Of a DNA stretch of 64,000 bases, positions 44,574 to 57,169 are shown one piece after another. This DNA is from a bacterium (GTDB lineage Bacteria; Acidobacteriota; Polarisedimenticolia; Polarisedimenticolales; Polarisedimenticolaceae), in contig JAAELQ010000147.1 in the NCBI GenBank assembly GCA_024226515.1, forward strand, positions 1-64,000, written 5' to 3'. The notes beneath the pieces are model-generated. The model searched no databases and was not told the DNA's origin. It was given only the letters and a program-made list of their open reading frames with translations. The position numbers and the translations under genes were made by a program. Numbering within the stretch: position 1 is the stretch's first letter; every line of letters starts with the position of its first letter.

Positions 44574-45895
44574 AGGCTTCTCAGCACTTGCATCGGGGGC
44601 GCCTCGACGGGGGCGTCCGCAACGTCGAGGATGAGGAACGGCGGCCTGGATACCGGCACGCGCTGTCCGCCGCCGTCGAGCTGAACCCGATAGCGTCCAG
44701 GCTCGAGTTCGTCGACACGCCATGAGCCGTCGGCGCCGGGGCGAACGCGCGTCGCCTCGCGCAGCAGGTTGTTCGGCCCGAGCAGCACGACCCATTGCAC
44801 ATCGGAGACTGCCGCGCCCTCGATCCTCCCGCGCACGGCCGGCGCATCGGCGTCGGCGGAGTCGTCTTTCGCCGGCTCTTCCCGTCGGGGCGGAGGTTGT
44901 CGTGTCTCGGAAACGACCTCGACCGGCGGAGCGATCTCGACTTCGGGTGTGATCTCGACTTCGGGTGCGGCGGGCGGCTCGGCCGCCGTCGGAGTCGCGG
45001 GCGGTCGCGCCGCCGCGCTGTCGACCTCGGGCGTGGGGGCGGGAGTGAGGGGCCGCGCTTCGACCACGGTGGCGGAGTTCGCCGTGCCGTCTCCTCCCGC
45101 GAAGCGCAGGGGATCGAAGTGCAGCGTCTCGACGGTGCCGTCCAGCATCTGCACCAGGACGGAGGTCCCGTCCGGCCCGGCGGCCAGCGCGACGACCGGC
45201 GAGTTCGCGAACAGCCGTCCGCGGAGCGGGAGTCCCTCGCGCTCCGAGCGATCGCCGAGATCGGCCAGCGCGACGCCGTCGGCCTGGCCGATCAGCACAC
45301 GACTGTCGCCGAGCCATGCGACCGAGAGGTTCTCGCCGATGATGCGGAACAGTGGCCCGCTTCGCAGCTCCGGAAGGCGAAACGAGCGCAACTCGTCGCG
45401 CGCCACGATCAACAGCATGCCCTCGGAGGCCCACAGGTCCATGTCGCGCGCGCTGTACGAGACGCGGAGCAGTCGGCGGTTGCGCAGCGGGTCGAGATCG
45501 ACGCGGTGCAGGTAGGTCTCGCCGGGCCGCTTCTTTTTCGCCACGCGATGCACGAGCAGGAAGACCGCTGCGCCGTCGGGCGTGAACAGGGCGTCGCGCG
45601 CCGCGCCGGCAAAGTCGATCGTGAGCGGCTCGTCCGTGTCGACCGAATGCAGCGACAGCGACGAGCGCTGCTCGTTCTCGGGGTCGAACGTGACGACCGC
45701 CGCGCGCCTGCCGTCGGGACCGATCGTCAGGGCGCTGACGTTGTCGAGCTGCCCCAGCTTCTGCAGCACCGCGGGAGCCTCGCCTCCCGCGAGTCGGATG
45801 CTCGGCTCCTCGGCTCCGGACGCGAACGCGACGGCCCAGAGCAGCGACAACGCGAGCGCGGCAAGCCTGTCGGGCCGGGAGAATACGACGCTCAT
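44570..45895 (-). CDS. Secreted protein with beta-propeller-like and carboxypeptidase-regulatory-like regions
   Basis: The 441-residue product has a signal peptide, then about 250 residues of repeated short strands (ALTIGPDGRRAAVVTFD; DALFTPDGAAVFLL; SVAWLGDSRVLIG) that suggest a WD40-like propeller. A Pro/Glu/Thr linker (about 290-350) follows, and finally a small beta-sandwich (GRIEGAAVSDVQWVVLL...GSWRVDELEPGRYRVQLDG) like carboxypeptidase regulatory domains. I do not recognise a specific family. It is co-transcribed with the lipid kinase, whose start overlaps its stop. Confidence 0.7.
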   Translation of the reverse strand: MSVVFSRPDRLAALALSLLWAVAFASGAEEPSIRLAGGEAPAVLQKLGQLDNVSALTIGPDGRRAAVVTFDPENEQRSSLSLHSVDTDEPLTIDFAGAARDALFTPDGAAVFLLVHRVAKKKRPGETYLHRVDLDPLRNRRLLRVSYSARDMDLWASEGMLLIVARDELRSFRLPELRSGPLFRIIGENLSVAWLGDSRVLIGQADGVALADLGDRSEREGLPLRGRLFANSPVVALAAGPDGTSVLVQMLDGTVETLHFDPLRFAGGDGTANSATVVEARPLTPAPTPEVDSAAARPPATPTAAEPPAAPEVEITPEVEIAPPVEVVSETRQPPPRREEPAKDDSADADAPAVRGRIEGAAVSDVQWVVLLGPNNLLREATRVRPGADGSWRVDELEPGRYRVQLDGGGQRVPVSRPPFLILDVADAPVEAPPMQVLRSL

Positions 45896-45972
45896 GCGGC
45901 CTCCTTGCGCAACGCAGTCAGTCTATCAGCGCTCGCGCGCGGAGGTGTACCATTCGGAGACGCGAGGAATCC

Positions 45973-46902
45973 ATGCACGAATCACGACAAGCCGCCCTGC
46001 GCTGCACCGGCCTGATCAAGCGCTATGAGGACGTCATCGCCGTAGCGGGACTGGATCTCGAGGTGCGCCGAGGGGAGTGCTTCGGGTTGCTCGGGCCGAA
46101 CGGAGCGGGCAAGACCACGACGGTCGAGATCCTCGAGGGGTTGCTCGACCCGGACGAGGGCGTGGTACAGGTCCTCGGACGCAGCTGGGGGCGGGGCTCG
46201 CGCGACCTGCGCCAGCGCCTCGGGATCCAGTTGCAGGAGGCGCAGTTCACGGAGAAGCTGAGCGTCGCCGAGACGATCCGCCTGTTTCGCAGCTTCTACG
46301 ATCGCGGACACGACCCCGAGTCGGTCCTGCGTCGTGTCAGCCTCGAGCCGAAGGCCGATACCTGGGTCGGCAAGCTCTCCGGGGGCCAGAAGCAGCGCCT
46401 GTCGCTGGCCTGTGCGCTGGTCTCGCAGCCCGAGATCCTGTTCCTCGACGAGCCGACGACCGGACTCGACCCACAATCGCGCCGCCAGTGCTGGGAGGTG
46501 ATCGAGAGGTTCAAGACGGGGGGCGGCACGGTCCTGCTGACGACGCACTACATGGAAGAGGCTGAGAAGCTGTGCGATCGAGTCGGTGTGATCGACCACG
46601 GCCGGATGATCGCGCAGGGTTCGCCGCGCGAACTGATCGCCTCGCTCGGCGCGGAGCACGTCGTCGAGTTCGAGGCCGCCGGGGCGGGCGATCCGATGCG
46701 GTTCGCCGAACTCGACGGTGTGTGCGCGGTGAGCGCCGAGGACGGTGTGATCCGCCTGACGGTGACCGAAGTGCACCGCGCGGTCCCCGCGCTGCTGCGG
46801 ACTCTCGGCGACAAGGGCTCGCTCGAGCGGTTGACGACGCATCATGCGACGCTGGAGGACGTGTTCATGCACCTCACCGGACGCCACCTGCGGGACGAGT
46901 GA
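45973..46902 (+). CDS. ABC transporter ATP-binding protein (drug/lipid exporter type)
   Basis: A 309-residue ATPase with Walker A GPNGAGKTT at residues 41-49, signature LSGGQKQRLSLA, Walker B ILFLDEP and a C-terminal extension of about 90 residues as in DrrA/CcmA-type exporters. It is followed after two bases by an ABC-2 permease with which it forms the exporter. The system is distinct from the NatAB-like exporter at the start of the window. Confidence 0.93.
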   Translation: MHESRQAALRCTGLIKRYEDVIAVAGLDLEVRRGECFGLLGPNGAGKTTTVEILEGLLDPDEGVVQVLGRSWGRGSRDLRQRLGIQLQEAQFTEKLSVAETIRLFRSFYDRGHDPESVLRRVSLEPKADTWVGKLSGGQKQRLSLACALVSQPEILFLDEPTTGLDPQSRRQCWEVIERFKTGGGTVLLTTHYMEEAEKLCDRVGVIDHGRMIAQGSPRELIASLGAEHVVEFEAAGAGDPMRFAELDGVCAVSAEDGVIRLTVTEVHRAVPALLRTLGDKGSLERLTTHHATLEDVFMHLTGRHLRDE

Positions 46903-46904
46903 TC

Positions 46905-47939
46905 ATGCGCAACCACCCGTGGACCCAGATGACGCTGTGCAAGATCCGCGAGCTCCTGCGCGAGCCCGAGATGGTGTTCTGGGTCTTCGTCTTCCCGGTA
47001 CTGCTGACGCTGGCGCTGGGCATCGCGTTCCGTTCGCAGGGCGCGGAGGTCCTCGGCGTCGGCGTCCAGGGGGACGGGGCGCACTGCGACGCGGCGTTCG
47101 CGGCGCTCGACGAGCACGAGGGGTTTCGCGCGACGCGCCTCGACAGGGCGCAGGCGCAGGGCGAGCTGCGCGCCGGGCGCGTCGCGCTGGTCGTCGTCTG
47201 CGGAGAACAGCCGTCCTACTGGTACGATCCGACGCGGCCCGACAGTCGCCAGGCGCGGCTGGCGGTCGACGACGCGCTGCAGCGCGCGGCGGGGCGCGTC
47301 GACGCGATCGCCGTGACCGACCGGCGAATGACCGGGAAGGGCTCGCGCTACATCGACTTCCTGGTGCCGGGCCTGCTCGGGATGAACCTGATGGGAACCG
47401 GGATGTGGGGCATCGGATTCTACGTCGTCAACGCGCGGTCGAAGCGACTGCTGAAGCGATTCGTCGCGACCCCGATGCGCAAGTCCGACTTCCTGCTGGC
47501 GCAGATCTCGGGTCGCCTGGTCTTTCTGGTGCTCGAGGTCGGCGCCCTGCTCGGCTTCGCCAAGCTGGTGTTCGACATCCCGCTGCGTGGGTCGTTCCTC
47601 GCCCTGGCTTTCGTCAATCTGCTCGGTGCGATCTCGTTTGCCGGTCTCGGTCTGCTCGTGGCGAGCCGTGCGCGCACGATCGAGGGTGTCTCGGGGCTGA
47701 TGAACGTCGTGATGATGCCGATGTGGATCCTGTCCGGGATCTTCTTCTCGACCGCCCGCTTCCCCGACGCGCTGCAGCCGGCGATCCAGGTGCTACCGTT
47801 GACGGCCGTGAACGATGCGCTGCGCGCCGTGATGATCGACGGCGCGACGCTGCTCGGCGTCACCGGCGAGCTGGCGATCATCGGTGCGTGGGCGGTGGTG
47901 ACGTTTGCCGCCGCCCTGTACTGGTTCCGCTGGAAGTGA
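46905..47939 (+). CDS. ABC-2 type permease
   Basis: The 344-residue protein has one N-terminal membrane segment (about residues 24-42), an external domain of about 120 residues with two conserved cysteines, and five to six C-terminal helices including the ABC-2 signature LPLTAVNDALRAVMIDG. It pairs with the ATPase directly upstream. The substrate may be a lipid, drug or polysaccharide; nothing in the sequence decides. Confidence 0.9.
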   Translation: MRNHPWTQMTLCKIRELLREPEMVFWVFVFPVLLTLALGIAFRSQGAEVLGVGVQGDGAHCDAAFAALDEHEGFRATRLDRAQAQGELRAGRVALVVVCGEQPSYWYDPTRPDSRQARLAVDDALQRAAGRVDAIAVTDRRMTGKGSRYIDFLVPGLLGMNLMGTGMWGIGFYVVNARSKRLLKRFVATPMRKSDFLLAQISGRLVFLVLEVGALLGFAKLVFDIPLRGSFLALAFVNLLGAISFAGLGLLVASRARTIEGVSGLMNVVMMPMWILSGIFFSTARFPDALQPAIQVLPLTAVNDALRAVMIDGATLLGVTGELAIIGAWAVVTFAAALYWFRWK

Positions 47940-47947
47940 GTGGACCG

Positions 47948-49390
47948 CTACTCGCGTGAGATCTCGACATCGATCGCGGCGGACAGACCTCTGACCTCGG
48001 GCTCGCCGTCCAGAATCGCGAGCGCCTTCCCTGCGCGGTAGATCCAGACGCCGGGTTCGAGGACCTGGAATTCCAGCTCGTAGCGCAGGTGTGGGACATC
48101 CTCGGTCGCTCGAACGTCGATCGTGATTGCACGCGGCACCAGGGCGTCCCCGTCCAGCGCGACGTAGTCGTCGTAACGCAGGGTGGCGAGGGTCGAGCCG
48201 TCCTCCTGGTACAGAGTCTCCGACAGCGGCACCGCCCGGCGCGAGTCGACCACGACGCGCGATCGATGGACCGCGTCGGTGCGCGTGATCCAGTAGCCTC
48301 CCGCGAAGGACCCCATGCCCGCGGCGAGAACGGCGTGGCCCGGCATGCCGTACTCGAGCTCGATCGTTCCGGCCTTCTCGTCTGCCGCCGTTTGCCGAGG
48401 AGACAGGGCCTGAGGATAGAACGCGAGCATGTCCAGCGGCAGGGCGAGGACCGTGCCGCGGTCGACGTAGACGCTGTCGTAGCGCAGGATCTCCATCGCG
48501 GCCGCGTCGTAGACGACCGGGATCTCGTGTCGTTTCCCGGTCATCACGTTCTCCATGACGAACGTGTACGCGACCTGGCCGACCGGCGCAGGTTCGGCCC
48601 GCCCGAGCCAGCGACGGTTCACGCGCTGGATGCGCTGAATCGTCGCGCCCAGACCGGCCGCGTCGCCGCCCTTGGCGTAAGCCGTGACGATGGTGGATGC
48701 CGACTCCGAGTTGCCGGCCTTCTCGGCGAGTTGGTAGATCTCGCCCCACTGCGGCGTCGGCTCGGTAGTGATGCGCTCGGCGAGCAGCTCCGCCCGCCGC
48801 GCGAACAACGCGCGATCGGCGTCGGTCAGCGGCTCTCCGTCGCCATACGTGAACTGGGTCGCGCGGGCCACGAGGTCGCGCATATCCGTCGTCAGTGAGT
48901 AGGCGCTCGCCCGGCGCATGATCGGTTCCTGCGCATCGACGAAGGTCAGGGCGAGCTCCCGCGCGCGCGGGTCGTCGACGTGCCCGAGACCGAACGCCGC
49001 GGACTCGCGTTGGCGCGGCTGACCGTTGCGGACGAGATCGGCGAAGATGTCGTATGCGCGGTCGGGCATGTGTTGCACGACGCCGAGGATGATCTGGCGC
49101 CGCAACTGTGCGATCGCGCGCGCCTCCTCGGGGTCCGCGCTGTCCTGGTTCAGGACCGCCAGCGCGCGCTTCAACGCGTCGTCGTTGCCGCTGTCGAGCA
49201 GCGCCGGGAGCGCCATCTCTTTCTCGCGAGCGTCCCCATACTCCAGCATCAAGGCGTACTTCTCCAGCTGGGGCGGAAGCCCGCCGTCGCCCTTGGTCGC
49301 GGTCTTCTTGCCCTGCGCCACGGCCCCGGAGGCCGCGAAGAGCAGCAGCAGAGCTGAGAGGAGGATGTAGCGTCTCACGCGAAGTCTCAT
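47948..49390 (-). CDS. Secreted protein of unknown function with HEAT-like N-terminal part
   Basis: The 480-residue protein has a signal peptide (cleavage near residue 26), an Ala/Leu-rich region with HEAT-like helices (RQRESAAFGLGHVDDPRARELALTF), and a C-terminal beta-rich half (LATLRYDDYVALDGDALVPRAITIDV) that recalls LolA/outer-membrane lipoprotein-sorting folds. I cannot name a family. It follows metH after 20 bases and is likely its operon partner. No catalytic motif is visible. Confidence 0.7.
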   Translation of the reverse strand: MRLRVRRYILLSALLLLFAASGAVAQGKKTATKGDGGLPPQLEKYALMLEYGDAREKEMALPALLDSGNDDALKRALAVLNQDSADPEEARAIAQLRRQIILGVVQHMPDRAYDIFADLVRNGQPRQRESAAFGLGHVDDPRARELALTFVDAQEPIMRRASAYSLTTDMRDLVARATQFTYGDGEPLTDADRALFARRAELLAERITTEPTPQWGEIYQLAEKAGNSESASTIVTAYAKGGDAAGLGATIQRIQRVNRRWLGRAEPAPVGQVAYTFVMENVMTGKRHEIPVVYDAAAMEILRYDSVYVDRGTVLALPLDMLAFYPQALSPRQTAADEKAGTIELEYGMPGHAVLAAGMGSFAGGYWITRTDAVHRSRVVVDSRRAVPLSETLYQEDGSTLATLRYDDYVALDGDALVPRAITIDVRATEDVPHLRYELEFQVLEPGVWIYRAGKALAILDGEPEVRGLSAAIDVEISRE

Positions 49391-49410
49391 ACGTACCAAC
49401 TTTCGGAATA

Positions 49411-53070
<3,660 letters not shown>

Positions 53071-53115
53071 CTCTTGATCTCCGGCTCCGCGGGCGGGGGC
53101 GCTACGGACGGGCTG

Positions 53116-54333
53116 CTACCGAGCCCAGACCTTGACCGTGCGTCCCACGCGCTCGAGGATCGCCCGCAGTTCATCGTAGTCCGGATGGCGCATTCGCACC
53201 CATGCGTTGGCCATATAGCCGGCCTCGACGGGCTGGGTCGCGGTGCCGGGAGGGGGCAGATGAGAGTCGATGATGCAGGGGCTGAGCTCCTCGAGCAGCT
53301 CGAGGCCGCTGTAGCCCGAGATGCGCCCGTCGCGGTCGGGCCGTAGATTGATCAGCGCGGCCGAGTAGCGGCGCGAGGGGCGCTGGCGCGGCGGATTGCC
53401 GGTGACCACGCGGGCCCAGTCCTCGTACAGGTCGATCTCGTTGGCGGCGCAGTACAGGTCCCACGCGCCGACACCCGGCGGACGGCAGCCGATCTCCGAG
53501 AAGTTCAGCCCCTTGGGTCCGTAGAACCACTCCATGTGGGTCGGCGAGGTGCGGATGTCGAGTGCCCGGATCACGTCCGCGCCGAGCTGCTTGACCTCGT
53601 CGTAGCCCGGTGCGTCGGAGCGATTGGTCGTGATGAACACGGGTGAGATCCAGCGCTCGCGCATCGCCTCGAGCACGTTGGGATAGTAGTGCGTGACGAA
53701 CTCGTGCACGACCTCGCCGCGCAGGCACAGCGTGTCGTAGAACCCCTCGTGACCCTCGATGAACTCCTCGACCGCGGCGCCCGCGCCGCGCGAGATGCCG
53801 GCCTCCTCGACGACGCGATCGATGTCGTCCGGCCCGGAGATCTTGAACGTGCCCGACGCGCCGGCCGCGGCGCGCGGCTTGACGATGATCGGGTATCCGA
53901 CGCGCTCGATGAACGCCCGGACCTCGTCCGGCGTCGTCACGCCGTCCGATTGCGCGCAGGGGACTCCGGCCTGCCGCAGGGCCTCCTTCATCGCCGGTTT
54001 GTCACGGCAGAGGAACGAGGTCTGCACGCTCGTGCCGGGGATCCCGGTCGCCTCGCGCACGTGCGCCGTGGACATGATGTGCGCCTCCACCGTGGCCTCG
54101 AGGTGGTCGACCCAGCCCCGCTTCTGGCAGCGGCGTACGGCGTCCAGCACGGATTCCTCGTGGACCACCGAACGCACCTGCTCGTAGCCCTGCATCCAGG
54201 ACTTGAGTTCGTCGTCGAGATGCTCGACGGCGGCCTCGCCGATCCCTGTGACCTGCGCGCCGATCTTGTGCAGCGCGCGAACGAACTCGCGTTGGTTTCT
54301 GGGGAACGCCGGTTCCACGAAAAGGACGTGCAT
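53116..54333 (-). CDS. ATP-grasp ligase paralog 1
   Basis: The 405-residue protein has an N-terminal pre-ATP-grasp domain (MHVLFVEPAFPRNQREFVRAL), the ATP-grasp lysine region GYPIIVKPRAAAGASGTFKI, an EEFIEGHEGFYDTL loop, and the metal-binding/ADP region THMEWF...FSEIGCRPPG. It should couple ATP hydrolysis to formation of an amide or similar bond through an acyl phosphate. It lies between glgA and metH, one base after glgA. Two paralogs lie divergently at 55.9-58.4 kb. The substrate is unknown. Confidence 0.9.
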   Translation of the reverse strand: MHVLFVEPAFPRNQREFVRALHKIGAQVTGIGEAAVEHLDDELKSWMQGYEQVRSVVHEESVLDAVRRCQKRGWVDHLEATVEAHIMSTAHVREATGIPGTSVQTSFLCRDKPAMKEALRQAGVPCAQSDGVTTPDEVRAFIERVGYPIIVKPRAAAGASGTFKISGPDDIDRVVEEAGISRGAGAAVEEFIEGHEGFYDTLCLRGEVVHEFVTHYYPNVLEAMRERWISPVFITTNRSDAPGYDEVKQLGADVIRALDIRTSPTHMEWFYGPKGLNFSEIGCRPPGVGAWDLYCAANEIDLYEDWARVVTGNPPRQRPSRRYSAALINLRPDRDGRISGYSGLELLEELSPCIIDSHLPPPGTATQPVEAGYMANAWVRMRHPDYDELRAILERVGRTVKVWAR

Positions 54334-54334
54334 C

Positions 54335-55798
54335 TCAGGCCTCCGGTAGCCAGCGGTAGATTTCCAGATAATCCTCGACCTGTTTTTCCCACGAGTAGTT
54401 GCGGGCCATGGCGTTCTGCATCAGTCCGCGCCACTGCTCCGGCTTGGCGTACGAGCGCAGCGCGTACTCCATGGCCCAGCGCAGCGCACCCGATTCGAAC
54501 CTGTCGAAGACGAATCCCGTTCCGGTTCCCTTGTCGACGTCGAACAGCTCGACACTGTCACCCAGCCCGCCGGTGCGGCGCACGATCGGAATCGTGCCGT
54601 AGCGCAGGCTGAACATCTGGTTCAGTCCGCACGGCTCGAAGCGCGACGGCATGAGGAACATGTCGCTGCCGGCCTCGATCAGGTGCGCCAGCTCTTCGCT
54701 GTAGCCGCGGAAGTAGGCCACGCGACCCGGGAAGTGGCCGGAGAGCCAATCGAAGAACTCCTCGTACTTGGTCTCGCCCGACCCCAGAACGCACAGACGG
54801 AGCTCGCGCTCGGCGAGGATCTCCGGTAGCACCTCGAAGCACAGGTCGAAGCCCTTCTGTGCCGTCAGCCTGGACACGATCCCGATCAGTGGAGCGTCTC
54901 CTTCCGACGACAGGCCCATCTGCTGCAGCAGGTAAGCCTTGTTCTTCGCCTTGGCCTCGGGGCGCGCGCGGGAGTAGCGGTGCGGGATGTAGCGGTCGCG
55001 CTCGGGGCTCCACTCGTCGTAGTCCACGCCGTTGAGGATGCCGGTCAACCGGTCGCTCCTCGCGCGAAGCAGATCGGAGAGCCCCATGCCGTACTCCGGC
55101 GTCTGGATCTCGCGCGCGTAGCTCGGGCTGACCGTGGTGATCGCGTCGGCGTAGATCAACCCGGTGCGCAGGAAGTTGACCCGGCCCTCGCGCATCTCTT
55201 CCTGGTCGAACATGTGCGACCAGCCGTCGAGCCCGAGCTCGTCGAGCATCGAAGAGGGGAACACCCCCTGGTAGCCGATGTTGTGGATCGTCACCAGCGT
55301 CCGCGTCGCTTGGAACAACTGGTCCCACTCGTAGACCGTGCGGCGCAGCAGGGGAATCAGGGCGGTGTGCCAGTCGTGGCAGTGCAAGACATCGGGGGCC
55401 CAGGCCATGCGCTGGCAGCACTCGAACACCGCTCGCGAGAGCAGCGCGAAGCGTGGCGCCTCGTCGGCCTCCCCCGTGTAGACCGACTCGCGGTGGAACA
55501 TCTGTGGGCAGTCGACAAAGTAGATCTCGGGGGTCGCCTTGTCCGACTTCTTGCTCCAGACGGAGAAGCTCAGCGCATGCCGGCCGACGTCCACGTGGAT
55601 GTCCTGCAGGAAGTCGACCGGTGCGAGGCCGTGTTCTCGACAATCGACCAGGCCGTGCAGGGGTGTGATCACGCGCACGTCGTGGCCGTGACGGTGTAGC
55701 TGGCGCGGCAGGGCTCCGGCGACGTCGGCGAGCCCGCCCGTCTTGGAGAACGGCGCTACCTCGGAGGCGGCAAAACAGATCTTTAACGGAGACGGCAT
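54335..55798 (-). CDS. glgA: Glycogen synthase (ADP-glucose-dependent)
   Basis: The 487-residue GT5 glycosyltransferase has the ADP-glucose-binding KTGGLADVAGALP near residue 20, the HCHDWHT stretch and a C-terminal EPCGLNQMFSLRYG and GTGTGFVFD region. It elongates alpha-1,4-glucan from ADP-glucose. The ATG at 55798 is chosen because the N-terminus MPSPLKICFAASEVAPFSKTGG matches the family; an upstream ATG at 55864 would add 22 residues. It starts a probable four-gene operon with an ATP-grasp ligase, metH and a hypothetical. Confidence 0.94.
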   Translation of the reverse strand: MPSPLKICFAASEVAPFSKTGGLADVAGALPRQLHRHGHDVRVITPLHGLVDCREHGLAPVDFLQDIHVDVGRHALSFSVWSKKSDKATPEIYFVDCPQMFHRESVYTGEADEAPRFALLSRAVFECCQRMAWAPDVLHCHDWHTALIPLLRRTVYEWDQLFQATRTLVTIHNIGYQGVFPSSMLDELGLDGWSHMFDQEEMREGRVNFLRTGLIYADAITTVSPSYAREIQTPEYGMGLSDLLRARSDRLTGILNGVDYDEWSPERDRYIPHRYSRARPEAKAKNKAYLLQQMGLSSEGDAPLIGIVSRLTAQKGFDLCFEVLPEILAERELRLCVLGSGETKYEEFFDWLSGHFPGRVAYFRGYSEELAHLIEAGSDMFLMPSRFEPCGLNQMFSLRYGTIPIVRRTGGLGDSVELFDVDKGTGTGFVFDRFESGALRWAMEYALRSYAKPEQWRGLMQNAMARNYSWEKQVEDYLEIYRWLPEA

Positions 55799-55879
55799 GG
55801 GTAGTAGAGTCTTATCCCCGTCCTCGAGCGGACGCGGCTCGGGGACCGTGAAACACTGCGACAAGGTGCCGAAAAGCTC

Positions 55880-57136
55880 ATGCTAACACAGCGCAACTCG
55901 CCCGGACGGGCCGGCCGAACCGCGTTCTTCGTGGCGCCGTACTTCGCGCCGACGACGACACGTTTCATACGAGCCGCCGCCGGACTGCCGGGCGTGCGGC
56001 TGGGGCTGATCACCCGCGATCCGGTCGAGCGGCTACCGCGAGACGTGGCTCCACTGGTCGCCGGCCACGTCCAGGTGCGCGACGACGCGCTCGACCCGCA
56101 GCAGATCGCCGACGCGGTGCGCTCGATGTCCGGCAGGCTCGGGCGACCCGCGCGCGTCTTCGGCGCGATGGAAGAGCTGCAGGTCCCGCTGGCCGAGGTG
56201 CGCGAGGGGCTCGGCATTCGCGGGATGGGCGTCGAGGCGGCCAAGAATTTCCGCGACAAGTCACGGATGAAGGACGCGTTGCGCAAGGCCGGTGTTCCGT
56301 GCGCGGGGCACCGGCTCGTGGGCTCGATGAACGAAGCGTTGGAGTTCGCCCGCGAGGTCGGCTTCCCCCTGGTGGCGAAGCCTCCCGCCGGGGCGGCGGC
56401 GCGAAACACGTTTCGCGTGGAGGACGGTTTCGCGCTGCGCGATTGCATGCGCGCGGTGCCTCCCAGCCCCGCGCGGCCGACGCTGTTGGAAGAGTTCGTC
56501 GTCGGTGACGAGCACTCGTTCGACTCGGTGTGCGTGGCGGGCGAGCCGGTGTGGCACTCGCTGACGCACTACACGCCGGGACCGCTGGAGGTGCTGAACA
56601 ACCCGTGGATCCAGTGGACGGTTCTCCTCCCGCGCGAAGTGGATCATCCGCGATACGACGACATCCGCGGCGTGGCGTGGGCAGCGCTGCGAGCACTGGG
56701 GATGGACACGGGGCTGAGTCACATGGAGTGGTTCCGTCGGCGCGACGGCAGTCTCGCGGTCTCCGAGGTCGCGGCTCGACCGCCGGGCGCGCAGTTCACG
56801 ACGCTCATCTCGTACGCGCACGACGTCGACTTCTACCGCGCCTGGGCGCGGCTGATGATCCACGATGCGTTTCAGCCGCCCCCGCGGCGCTACGCTGCCG
56901 GGATCGCTTTCCTGCGCGGGCAGGGACGCGGCCGCGTCAAGCGAATTCACGGCCTGGCGCGCGCCCAGGCCGATCTGGGGCCGCTCGTCGTCGAGGTCAG
57001 CTTGCCGCGGCAGGGTTCGCTGCCCGCGAGCAGCTACGAGGGCGAGGGCTACGTGGTCCTGCGCCATCCCGAGACGGCGGTGGTCGCCCAGGCGTTGGAA
57101 CGACTCGTTTCTCTGGTGCAGGTCGAGCTTGGCTGA
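55880..57136 (+). CDS. ATP-grasp ligase paralog 2
   Basis: The 418-residue protein has the same three-domain ATP-grasp plan as its neighbours: GFPLVAKPPAGAAARNTFRV, EEFVVGDEHSFDSV, then SHMEWF...VSEVAARPPGAQ. It is divergent from glgA, separated by 81 bases, so a bidirectional promoter region is shared. It is followed by a third paralog after 33 bases. The reaction is expected to be an ATP-dependent carboxylate-amine ligation, but the substrate cannot be read. Confidence 0.9.
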   Translation: MLTQRNSPGRAGRTAFFVAPYFAPTTTRFIRAAAGLPGVRLGLITRDPVERLPRDVAPLVAGHVQVRDDALDPQQIADAVRSMSGRLGRPARVFGAMEELQVPLAEVREGLGIRGMGVEAAKNFRDKSRMKDALRKAGVPCAGHRLVGSMNEALEFAREVGFPLVAKPPAGAAARNTFRVEDGFALRDCMRAVPPSPARPTLLEEFVVGDEHSFDSVCVAGEPVWHSLTHYTPGPLEVLNNPWIQWTVLLPREVDHPRYDDIRGVAWAALRALGMDTGLSHMEWFRRRDGSLAVSEVAARPPGAQFTTLISYAHDVDFYRAWARLMIHDAFQPPPRRYAAGIAFLRGQGRGRVKRIHGLARAQADLGPLVVEVSLPRQGSLPASSYEGEGYVVLRHPETAVVAQALERLVSLVQVELG

Positions 57137-57169
57137 CGGCGCGGCCGTGCGCCGCAGCGGAAGGTGATG

